Source of the DNA: Guyanagaster necrorhizus
Taxonomy: Eukaryota > Basidiomycota > Agaricomycetes > Agaricales > Physalacriaceae
Direction: 5' to 3'
DNA length: 11,405 nucleotides
Assembly (NCBI RefSeq): GCF_019112545.1
Contig: NW_025064898.1
Coordinates: 1-11,405 of the forward strand
Shown here: piece after piece, positions 1-7,296 of the stretch
How positions within the stretch are numbered: position 1 is the stretch's first letter
Layout: every line of letters starts with the position of its first letter
The notes under the pieces: generated by a model
The model's input: only the letters and a program-made list of their open reading frames with translations
What the model was told of the DNA's origin: nothing
Database searches by the model: none
Translations under genes and position numbers: made by a program

Positions 1-981
1 AGTCATCACATACCATGGGGAAAGAATTCATAACTTACAGGGTGTATATAAGGAAGAGGCTTCTTAATAGGTGAGGGGGTTGGAGAACGGGAAGTGTGAG
101 ATGGTCGCAAGAACCACTTGCATCCCTTTATATGTCGTGGGCGATGAATGAAGGCCACAGGGCTGCGGTCCGATACAAGACAACCAACAAAGCACAGTGA
201 CGGCCAAAGAGTCTGACAAAGGCTGAAGAGAAAACCATTGCTAGAGCTCTTTTGCTGAGCTCCGACCCCCTGTGGACAATATCACTCACTGCTAAAGAGA
301 TGCACACATGTGAATTGCAAGGTAACCAGGCGAAGAATTTCCTTGTACAAAGTTTGAAAGATCCGGTGAATTCCAAAAATTTCAGAGCCGAACATTGAAT
401 AAAAAGGTTCCGGGATCTTGCACTTGGTCTTGTTATCGAAACACAAGACAGTTGAACGGTCGAAGCACCGGCAGTGGGTGAATAGGAACATTACATTTAG
501 ATCCCAATTTCAAAGAAGGAGACTTTGTTGTTGCTGTCTCCGTCTTTTTGTAAAGGTGGCGGGTCGACGATGTCGATGCTGGCCTACAGAAAAAGACGTT
601 TGGCTCTAGAGAATGCCTAGCTAGTCAGCATAAAAGTTTCAGCATTAGTGCTTACAGAACATTGACTATCATTGAAGCCATTGTGGCTGCACGGACAGAT
701 TTCAATGAGTTGCTGTCAGAGGTGCGCCTCAGAGGACCACAGTCGCTTGGCATCGAGTCCATAATGCGGTTCCGAGTACATGCTGGGTATGCCGTCTCTC
801 AGCTCCTTCTCTGTTACACTGCAAGGCCTCGGAAGGGCTATAACATCTCAGGCCGCAATGAAGAGCATTAGGAAACAGAACAATTTGACAGGAAATAGAA
901 GAGAATATTGGTGCAATTCAATGTAATGCTCATATCCTTTCAGCACAAAAGACTCACGGATAGACTCACAAACTTCACTCG
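1..981. other. Left flank with normal CpG content, no recognised gene
   Basis: This stretch carries 33 CpG dinucleotides by eye count, against three in the next 3951 bp, so it has a different mutational history from its right neighbour. A TATATAAG box on the + strand sits at 45-52, and a TATAAAG-like box on the - strand lies near 127-134; either could be promoter debris. Open frames are short. One at 662-871 (+) has no ATG and resembles no family I know. Apart from the weak spliced candidate at 128-491 I see nothing to name, including in 492-981. Confidence 0.5.
128..491 (-). CDS. Candidate two-exon small hypothetical protein
   Basis: Two - strand open frames in different phases can be joined by one intron of typical fungal size. 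Exon 1 starts at the ATG at 491 and runs to 290. The putative intron is 289-223 (67 nt), beginning GTGAGT and ending TTCAG after a pyrimidine-rich stretch. Exon 2 runs from 222 to the TAA at 128. The join keeps frame and gives about 98 residues, with a cysteine- and phenylalanine-rich N-terminal part and a hydrophobic C-terminal stretch (near residues 77-92) that could be one membrane segment. I do not recognise the family. A TATAAAG-like element follows the stop. No transcript evidence is available, and a chance combination of two short frames is a real alternative, so this is a proposal only. Confidence 0.2.
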
Positions 982-1255
982 CAGAACTTCAAGGCATCTC
1001 TTCTGCATTTCTGCTGGTCAAAGGTGCATTATATATTACCTCTTGCTCAATACAGTGTATTCAATGACCAACAGGGCAATTAATTGGACCACCTCAGATC
1101 ATCTTGAAATAATGTTTTGTATTCCTTGGATACCATTGCCAAGATCACAGCATTGACACTGGCAGCTGTGGTGATGGTTTGGCCTTGGATCAGGATCTCC
1201 CTCTCAAGGAGTCCCAAACACAATCAGAATGTATTGACTCAATTTTGATAACATT

Positions 1256-2274
1256 CTAGGTTTGTATCAGATTGGTAAGTATAAAGACTCCCACTATGTG
1301 GTGCTGTGCATCTTGTAGCAATGCAATAATTAGTATAACACCCAGGGATAGAGAAGTTAGGGACTGACCCAGATAAAAACCTTTACAATCTACATTTAAG
1401 GCAAGCCTGAGTGGAGCCAGGACTTCAACCAATCTGTATATCTGTTGGCTGATGTTCCTATCACCCTTTCCAGAAATTGAGGGCTTTTTGAAATTGGAGA
1501 ACAACACTGGGGAACAAAGATGGATGAAGACATCCAGAATGTCACATCCTTCCCTAAGTGTGAGTCCAGTTCTTGGATCTCAGGACCTTGTTTGCTAGGC
1601 AGAATTACATGTGCATCCATGGTGCTGGTGATAGAACAATTGTCAATTTCAAGTTCTTGTAAATGTGAAAATGCACAAATAAGAGAATGGAGGTCATCCA
1701 CATGGAGAGAGGTGTCTGTCAAGGTCAGTTGAGTAATGTTAGGGAACATGATGATGGAGGCATGCAATCAGTGGCAGGATGGAAACTCAGACCATTTCAC
1801 TTCATTGAGGAAGAGCATGTGGATGTCCCCATGTTGGGTGACAGCCACTAGAAGTATGGAGAGAAACAGGTCACAGAGGTTGTTGTGTGGGCCTAGGCAT
1901 TCAATGCTGATGTAGAAGAAGTTGGGTGTGAGGACAGCTTCAAAGGAGGGTGCATTGAGAAGACAGCTATAGAGATCACTGCAGGTGTAGAGGTCACCAA
2001 AGTTCAGGCTGAGTGTGTTGTAGGGGAGATACTGTAGTATATCATTAATGTTAGACATTTTCAGGAGACTGGAAAGCATTTGGAAGTTCATAGGAGATGT
2101 CAAAGATTTGTGGCTTACTTTGCCATATTTTATCTTCTTCTGAATAGCTGGAATGGGAAGGGGGAGAAAAATTGCTGTAGGTATGACTGAACAGGAATAG
2201 CATTTCTTATAGTGGTCTGTATTATGGTGAACCCATCTTGAAAACAAAAGGAAGCAAGAATTGATATTGGCCAA
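1256..2274 (-). pseudogene. Decayed F-box/leucine-rich-repeat-like protein gene
   Basis: One - strand frame stays open from 2274 to 1396 except for a single TGA at 1770-1768, giving about 290 codons in two pieces (168 and 123 residues). The second piece contains a repeat-like pattern (FPNITQLTLTDTSL, then AFSHLQELEIDNCSI) typical of the large F-box/LRR-like families of mushroom-forming fungi. The first piece has a CFLLFSRWVHH segment resembling the region just after an F-box in those proteins. From about 1440 downwards the coding-like signal moves to another frame (ending at 1256), suggesting a frameshift. Known members are thought to act as substrate-recognition subunits of SCF ubiquitin ligases; that role is from the family, not shown here. 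No clear N-terminal F-box helix is visible. The whole gene lacks CpG. A distinct LRR-like family cannot be excluded. Confidence 0.42.
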
Positions 2275-2339
2275 AAACTACAATGCTGGTTTTTTGATGA
2301 AAACACAGGAATGAAAATCTGTGGTCCTAGTTACATGTC

Positions 2340-2600
2340 TTAAGCATGGAAATATGAGATTTGGCATTTCCATCTATTGTGGTACTCAGGCTGATGCCAA
2401 CTGTTCTCTGCCCTGATCTGTGTGCCAGTGATAACCATGAAATAAAAATCATCCCTATAAGCATATGAGTACAAGTTGTTTGGATGTAAGAGAAAGACCC
2501 ATCTGAAATGCATATAGGACACTTCATGTTTGAAGAGGGGATTCTCTTGTGGAAGGGTCATACTCCAAAGGGCATTCGATCTCTCTTGGTCAAGTTCCAA
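2340..2600 (-). pseudogene. Unrecognised coding-like fragment
   Basis: An open - strand frame of 86 codons has no ATG start (the first codon is TTG, and the frame is open slightly upstream to a stop near 2606). Its composition is protein-like: charged and aromatic residues, several tryptophans, no long low-complexity run. It lies just upstream of the F-box/LRR-like pseudogene on the same strand and could be a lost 5' exon of that gene or a separate remnant. I recognise no motif. It contains one of only three CpGs of the domain (2577). Confidence 0.2.
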
Positions 2601-2731
2601 AGCTAAGCATTGCCAATGACTGCAACACTATCATGCTTGGAGATACATCTGTGGTGATGTCAGCAGTGACATATACAGGATCATCAGATGGATGAACTAT
2701 TTAGCATGCAAGGTCTGACTAGCAAAGATTA

Positions 2732-2974
2732 GTCTGGCTCATGGTACAAGTAGGTTTCATAAGAAGACATCTAAATGATATGAATCCAGATCTGGAAGGT
2801 ATCAATGAATGAGTGCCTGCTCTAATTGTGAACTTGAGTATGGTAACAGAGGAGGAAAGGAAAGCAATAGACACATTGAACCAAGAAAACACACAATCAA
2901 GACCATCTTCTCTATTGCCTATCACATCAACATGGTCTGTGCAAGAAGTACACATAGCAGAATACACAGCATAA
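2732..2974 (+). pseudogene. Unrecognised coding-like fragment broken by one TGA
   Basis: A + strand frame runs 2732-2974 with one internal TGA at 2810-2812 and ends at TAA. It reads as a plausible soluble segment (for example MVTEEERKAIDTLNQEN starting near 2840), with a mixed charged composition unlike random AT-rich translation. The TGA could derive from CGA in this CpG-stripped DNA. No family is recognised. It may be an exon of the same lost gene as the fragment at 3099-3392, which is on the same strand, but there is no direct evidence for joining them. Confidence 0.18.
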
Positions 2975-3098
2975 AGAACTGTTCATGATATTACCACTGG
3001 CAATGACAAAACTAGCAGTTGAAGAGTCTGTCCCAACTCTTATATTTCATCATGTCAAGCAGCTCATGAGCAGATAGAACACACAAGGGATCTGTCAT

Positions 3099-3392
3099 GT
3101 GACTTTTAGATATACTCAGGACAAGGTTGACTTAACTCCCACTGAAGACCTAGAATCATATTCTATTCTGACACTGCATGGTGTCAGTGTGATGGAGATG
3201 AGATTGTGCTTTTATTGTTTGGATGCTGACCAGGCAATTGTACTATTTGTCACACTCCTTGATCTTAACAGAATGAGTAATACTGTGCCAGCACAGTGTT
3301 GGGACTGCAGTGTCTTAGAGACTGAGAGAGATGTGAAGCTCCACATGATGATGGAGGAGATCAAGGAGGCATGTGTGCAGATTAGAAACTGA
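3099..3392 (+). pseudogene. Unrecognised coding-like fragment
   Basis: A + strand frame of 97 codons begins at a GTG, so no natural start is seen, and ends at TGA 3390-3392. Its translation is fairly acidic and hydrophobic, with four cysteines, and I recognise no motif. It overlaps no LTR. It sits entirely in a CpG-free run, and its survival as an open frame may be chance or may reflect an old exon. I would not assign a function. Confidence 0.15.
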
Positions 3393-4099
3393 CACTCTCA
3401 AGTTTATAGGCCATAATATTGAATGTATGTATATTATCTTTCATATCATGAAGAATGCTGCTATAATAGAGATGCAATATTCAACTAAGATCAAGATCCA
3501 TATTTCTCTTCGGAGTAATCACTATCTTCAACAATTCGACATCTATAGCACAACTAGAATACTCTTTTCCAAACAGGTCTCTCTCTGCCTGTTGTATTCA
3601 GCTACATATCACTCAAAATATGGTACTCCAAAGCTTTCAAGTAAACAGCATCTGAACCATTCATCTCTGTTGATTCTTGGCATGCACAAGCACTGGCATT
3701 CAAGCTAAGATGACTACAGTGGAAATTATGATAACTACAAGGACTATGACCACAAAGATTATGATAAGAACTGCATACAGTTGATGCACCAGAACTCAAG
3801 GTCTCTTATGGGCATGCTTATAACAGAACAATATACTATATCAAAACTATACATAATACAAATGATGCTCATCCTCAATGTAAATCACAAAGACAGACCC
3901 TGATACACATCTATTGTAGCATCAGAAGTATCTGCATTGATGATACAGATTATTCAGTCAAAATACCAAGATCCAACTCCAATCTCATTCAATGAGATGC
4001 AATAATAGGAATTTTGGTGAATATAACAGACATTCAAAAAAGAATGGCAAGTGTGAAAGGAGAAATAAGGCAAGCATTTGAAATACACTGATGCCAGAG

Positions 4100-4449
4100 C
4101 TAAGTATCTGAAACAGTAGCACCTCTGCTAACAGGTCCATCTGCCCATACAGTCACATCCACCCACTCACTATCATCTGCATCCAGCTGCTCAAACTCAG
4201 CAGAAGAAAGCACATTTAGCATCTTCCATCTATCAGTATAGTATATCTCTGACATTCTATCATTGTATGCAACCAGCACACCCACAGTGAGATAGACCCT
4301 TCTATCAGCTCTAAGGTTTTCTCTATTTACAGTGACAATATTCACATCCACATCCAACTGTGGAATCAAATATACCTGCATAGCTGTCTAATCTGATCCA
4401 GTCTTGATGGTCTTATCATAGATGTAGAGCATGTAGGAGTTCTCCCTAG
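4100..4449 (-). pseudogene. Exon-like gene fragment with splice acceptor, unrecognised
   Basis: On the - strand a candidate splice acceptor (pyrimidine-rich, ending CTTTCTAG near 4448-4455) is followed by a frame that continues to the TAG at 4100, interrupted once by a TAG at about 4390-4388. The 93 codons from the ATG at 4381 have a convincing protein composition: acidic, rich in valine, aspartate and tyrosine, with a dense acidic patch (EQLDADDSEWVDV) near the end. Arginines are encoded by AGA/AGG, consistent with loss of CGN codons. I do not recognise the domain. It is probably the last exon of a former gene whose upstream exons would lie to the right, where LTR sequence now stands from 4536. 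Confidence 0.3.
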
Positions 4450-4535
4450 AAAGCATGATGATAAAAATACATGATAGAAAAGAAAAATGAGAGATATATA
4501 TGAAGAGGATGACTATGCTACAAATAGCAGCTTTC

Positions 4536-4886
4536 TGTTATGATTTTTCCACTTTTATTCTCATTTCTGCAGTATTAACTCTTATTTATGCTTAGTCAGG
4601 GCACCTATACTAGTATCTAGGACTGTGGGACAATCTTAGTCAGCACAATCAGCCATTGTCTCTAGTTCTATAGCAATACTCTGATAATAGCACAATAACC
4701 CTTTTGTAGGCAACACTGCCTCAAGTATTATAATGCAGACTCTCACAATTGGACAACACTGCCTCATCAAGACAATGAGTACTATAGCATAGATGCTTAT
4801 AATTAGTAGTAGTATATTTAGCTACTGACTTAGAGATATATAAGTAGCATAGACAGCACCATGTATTCCTAGTCTCTATTAAGAAC
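4536..4886 (+). mobile_element. 5'-partial LTR, oldest copy of the family
   Basis: TGTTATGATTTTTCC at 4536-4550 is identical to the first 15 bases of the LTR starting at 4887, and a GCTTAGTCAG-type match follows near 4590. A TATATAAG box at 4837-4844 lies 301 bp from the start, close to the 327 bp in the next LTR, and the bases after it also align until about 4884. The middle differs, so this is a diverged subfamily member. It has no CpG. It stops where the next LTR begins, and the missing last 150 bp or so suggest it was interrupted by that insertion. A 13-bp direct repeat (CAACACTGCCTCA) occurs at 4711-4723 and 4754-4766. Confidence 0.7.
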
Positions 4887-5106
4887 TGTTATGATTTTTC
4901 CTATTTTTTTCTATTTTTCTTTTTCTTTCTCTCGGAAATGATCCCTATTTTGCTTAGTCAGAGTGCTTAGGCCAGCGCTTAAAACCATGGGAATGCTTAG
5001 CTCAGCAACCCAAGTTGGTCATTCTCCTGTTGCATTGCTGTGTGCTGTGAAGGGAGAGACAATACCTCTTTGATTGCCAACTGGCAGTGCAATGACCACA
5101 GCACAA

Positions 5107-5182
5107 CAGCAAGACAACAGCTTTTGTGGAGAGCCTGGCAATGGTGGGGGGAACAGCTCTACAGCAGACAATATCTTTTGTG
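5107..5182 (+). repeat. Duplicated U3 module upstream of the TATA box
   Basis: Two related segments, 5107-5128 and 5162-5182, share the pattern CAGCA(A)GACAA...CTTTTGTG. Both are kept in the inverted LTR at 7064-7085 and 7010-7030. They lie about 30-100 bp before the TATA box, so they may be promoter elements of the LTR. That function is inferred only from position and conservation. Confidence 0.5.
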
Positions 5183-5213
5183 AATGTTTATTTATAGCAC
5201 AATAACAGAACAG

Positions 5214-5221
5214 TATATAAG
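5214..5221 (+). promoter_or_regulatory. LTR TATA box (TATATAAG)
   Basis: TATATAAG occurs 327 bp into the 5' LTR, pointing towards the internal region. The older partial LTR has the same TATATAAG at 4837-4844, and the inverted LTR has TATTTAAG on its - strand (6978-6971). Conservation in position supports a core promoter. The transcription start is not visible. Confidence 0.6.
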
Positions 5222-5414
5222 TAGTATAGCTCTCGCTGTAATACCCCAGCTTCGAGCTAAAGTTTATTCTCTACCATCCTATCTCGAGTGACTTGCAATG
5301 CCTTGACCACATACCTCTGTTAACACATCAGTAAACTCAGTTGGACATATCCAAAGTGCAAGGTACTGAACTGTTTATCATGTGTTAATAGTCATGTGGA
5401 GTTTGGGCTTAACA

Positions 5415-5470
5415 ATTAGCTTGAAGCTTCTTGCTTCTCTTTTTCAGGCCCAACCGTGCTGAGAAACTGA
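5415..5470 (+). promoter_or_regulatory. Leader between 5' LTR and first ORF; splice-acceptor-like
   Basis: The 56 bp after the LTR lack the usual TGG-starting primer-binding site at the LTR border. Instead a pyrimidine-rich run (5428-5444) ends in CAG at 5445-5447, preceded by CTTAAC at 5408-5413, a good match to a fungal branch point. The six bases TTGGGC (5403-5408) can pair with GCCCAA (5448-5453) across the LTR border. Either an intron acceptor or an unusual priming structure could explain this; neither is proven. Confidence 0.35.
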
Positions 5471-5704
5471 ATGCCCCCTGCTTTAAATCTGTCTGACCCA
5501 AACTTTACTCATGAGTTCTTTGAACTCTTGGCTTCTATCATTGGAACCTTGATCGGTCTGTTGGTGATCATACAGCTGTGCTGTGGATGCCAATCTATTA
5601 CTGCCTGGGCCATCCGACACTACCAAGAATTCCAGCACATCCGTACTATCCTTCAAAATGTCACACCAGACCACCCCCTCTACAACATCCCTCCCTCTGT
5701 CTGA
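5471..5704 (+). CDS. Small membrane-anchored ORF upstream of Gag
   Basis: An ATG 57 bp after the LTR opens a 77-codon frame ending in TGA. The N-terminal 18 residues are polar and acidic. Residues 19-36 form one strong hydrophobic helix (LLASIIGTLIGLLVIIQL), followed at once by CCGC, a possible palmitoylation or metal site, and a basic/polar tail ending in TPDHPLYNIPP. The predicted topology is single-pass. The frame continues past the TGA in a protein-like way (see next entry), so the 77 residues may be only the N-terminus of a longer protein cut by a mutation. Its position suggests an N-terminal extension of Gag or an accessory protein that takes Gag to membranes; that is inference. I do not recognise the family. 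The clean ATG and intact first 77 codons contrast with the broken rest of the element. Confidence 0.55.
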   Translation: MPPALNLSDPNFTHEFFELLASIIGTLIGLLVIIQLCCGCQSITAWAIRHYQEFQHIRTILQNVTPDHPLYNIPPSV

Positions 5705-6770
5705 AACTCCATCCAACACCCCGAGGAAACAGAAGATGGGCCTAGGAGCTCGACTGAAGAATATTCTAGGGAAGAGGAGGAGCAGCAGCGGCAACACGAA
5801 TACCTCTCAAGACTTGCATTGGCAATTGTCCGAGACCCTGGAAACCCTTGGGCTACAGGGTTTCGATGAATCCAACCTGACACCCCCATCCCCTCTCCCA
5901 AGTGCAGCGTCACTGCATCAAGAACAACCATCACTCAGTCTGAAATTGGGTGCTGGGCTAGAGACTCCTTGGATGCTGTTTGGATGGCTCTAAGCCCCAG
6001 AAGAGCCGACAGGCATGAACATCGACATGCCTCATCGACAAGAAGTAGTGGAAGAGAAACAAGGGTCAGTAGCCCTGACTCCTTCTTTGATGACACCAAC
6101 AGGGATGAGGTCTGATACTGGCAAGAGGCATCAAGAGCAGCCAGTAGAATGGAACAGGGAAGAGCCACATGCCTACCAAGGTGTAGTCCAGTGGTATGAA
6201 ACTCAATATGGCTGACCTCCCAGTCTCTTGCCGAGTTCCTCGAAGCTCCCAACTTTCCATTCCAGGAGCCAGCCTCTCCCTCCAGTGAGCCTGACCCTTA
6301 GACTGAGCCAACTAGAACTATCCATGCCAACGACTACTACCACAAGGAGCCAGCACTCCTCGATGATGACCATCTGCTATCATACAGGACTGACACCATC
6401 GCTGAAACTGACGATATTCCCATCCGGGAAAATGGGATACCGTCAGACCAGAGAACAATCAGGGGTGACGATGAGCATATTGACCCCACCGGAGACCTCA
6501 AAAGGGTCCTTGACAGGCCAATCACTGCCCTCTTTCTTCATTCCCGGTTCTACAGAAACTTCTGACGGTATTGCTGAGCAGTGGCACTGTCAGCAGAAGG
6601 AGAAGAAGAGGAGCAGCCTGACCAAGAGCCTACTCCTTGACCTGAACCCAACAATGCCGAGTCAAGTGCTCAGCCCTGATCTACATGCCCTAGCAACCTT
6701 CGGCCAGTAAGGCAGTTCCCTCCTTGAGGGGACTACCGACAAGGGAGCTGAAGGGGATGACGAGGCCGAG
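5705..6770 (+). pseudogene. Decayed acidic, low-complexity continuation of the upstream ORF
   Basis: The frame of the small membrane ORF stays coding-like to about 6735. It has stops at 5867, 6113, 6197, 6299, 6563, 6575, 6638, 6677 and 6725, all TGA except the TAG at 6299. Between stops it reads as a hydrophilic, acidic chain with a Glu/Gln-rich stretch (from about 5729, EETEDGPRSSTEEYSREEEE), a proline/serine-rich centre and another Glu-rich patch near 6600. No domain is recognised; it looks disordered. At about 6710-6735 the coding signal seems to shift to the frame that reads GAEGDDEAE up to the solo LTR and continues into Gag after it, so a one-base indel may separate this part from Gag. 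Overlapping open frames in other phases are serine/threonine/proline-rich shadows. Confidence 0.5.
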
Positions 6771-7296
6771 TGTTAAGCCCAGACTCCACGTGACTATCAA
6801 CACGTGATGATAAACTGATAGAACCGTGCACTTCAGGTTAGACTATCAGAGTTCACCGAATGTCAATGTTGTCGATGTGGAACAAGGCGAAGCGACTGGC
6901 TTTGCTCGAGGTAGAATGGTAGTGTATAAACTTTAGCTTAATGCTGATCTACTACAGTGAAAGCTGTCTACTTAAATACTGTTCTGTTATCTTGCTATAA
7001 ATAAGTATTCACAAAAGATATTGTCTGCTGTAGAGCTGTTCCCCTCTACCGTTGTCAGGCTCCCACAAAAGCTGTTGTCTTGCTGTGGAGCTGTGGTCAT
7101 GCACTGCAATTTGAGGACAAAACGAGCATTGTCTCTCCCTTCACAGCACACAGCAGTGTGGCAGGGAGATGACCGTTTTGGGTTGCTGAGCTAAGCGTTC
7201 CCTCGGTCATGCGTCCTGACTAAGCGAAGATAGGGATCACTTCCGGGGAAAAAGAAAGGAAAATAGAAGAAAAATGGGAAAAATCGTAACACCGAG
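6766..7296. repeat. 5-bp target-site duplication CCGAG around solo LTR
   Basis: CCGAG at 6766-6770 directly precedes the inverted LTR and CCGAG at 7292-7296 directly follows it. Five-base duplications are the normal integrase footprint of Ty3/gypsy elements. Removing the LTR and one copy rejoins an acidic Glu/Asp run in a single frame, confirming this was coding sequence before insertion. Confidence 0.93.
6771..7291 (-). mobile_element. Solo LTR of the same family, inverted
   Basis: Read on the - strand this 521-bp copy starts TGTTACGATT and ends GGGCTTAACA and aligns end to end with 4887-5414. Its TATA-like TATTTAAG is at 6978-6971. It keeps 17 CpGs, against five in the 5' LTR, so it is the least decayed and probably youngest copy. 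Near its 3' (U5) end are two CACGTG palindromes (6787-6792 and 6801-6806), both reduced to CATGTG in the 5' LTR. With perfect flanking duplications and no internal sequence, it is the product of recombination between the two LTRs of an element that had inserted here. Confidence 0.93.

Larger units (their letters stand above)
982..4932. other. CpG-free domain (3 CpG in 3951 bp)
   Basis: Reading every line, including block boundaries, I find CpG only at 2577, 3511 and 3537 between the CpG at 980 and the one at 4933. The uninterrupted CpG-free runs are 982-2576, 2579-3510 and 3539-4932. TpG and CpA are abundant, as expected if methylated CpG has deaminated. The domain holds the F-box/LRR-like pseudogene, unrecognised coding-like fragments and a partial LTR. 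Its right edge lies about 45 bp inside the next LTR. The stretch from about 3393 to 4096 has no recognisable gene; it contains a short repeat at 3719-3768 whose + frame reads as tyrosine/aspartate/lysine-rich units. Confidence 0.9.
4887..5414 (+). mobile_element. 5' LTR of the Ty3/gypsy element
   Basis: The 528-bp sequence begins TGTTATGATT and ends GGGCTTAACA, giving the TGTTA...TAACA terminal inverted repeat expected of an LTR. Its reverse complement matches 6771-7291 along its whole length. It holds a TATA box at 5214-5221 and a duplicated U3 module (5107-5128 and 5162-5182, each ending CTTTTGTG). Only five CpGs remain, against 17 in the inverted copy; many differences are C-to-T or G-to-A at CpG (for example CATGTGG here for CACGTGG there). 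A T-rich tract at 4894-4930 follows the 5' end. Confidence 0.9.

Noticed and set aside
3373..3708. 111-codon + strand open frame
   Set aside because: Biased composition expected from AT-rich, CpG-stripped DNA and no motif; treated as chance.
5583..5993. 136-codon open frame overlapping the membrane ORF
   Set aside because: Serine/threonine/proline-rich composition typical of an out-of-phase reading; the frame starting at 5471 gives the coherent membrane and acidic pattern.
5483..6311. Several - strand open frames of 80-105 codons
   Set aside because: They are complementary shadows of the upstream ORF region, overlap each other and show no recognisable domain.
6228..6710. 160-codon open frame before the solo LTR
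   Set aside because: Its translation is serine/threonine-rich low-complexity, whereas the overlapping frame continuing from 5471 is acidic and protein-like although broken by stops. Its last part may share a frame with Gag after a shift, noted in the features.
4887..7291. DNA transposon or foldback element with 520-bp terminal inverted repeats
   Set aside because: Each repeat has LTR-type TG...CA ends with its own TATA box, and the target duplication flanks only the right-hand copy, so they are separate LTRs in opposite orientation.
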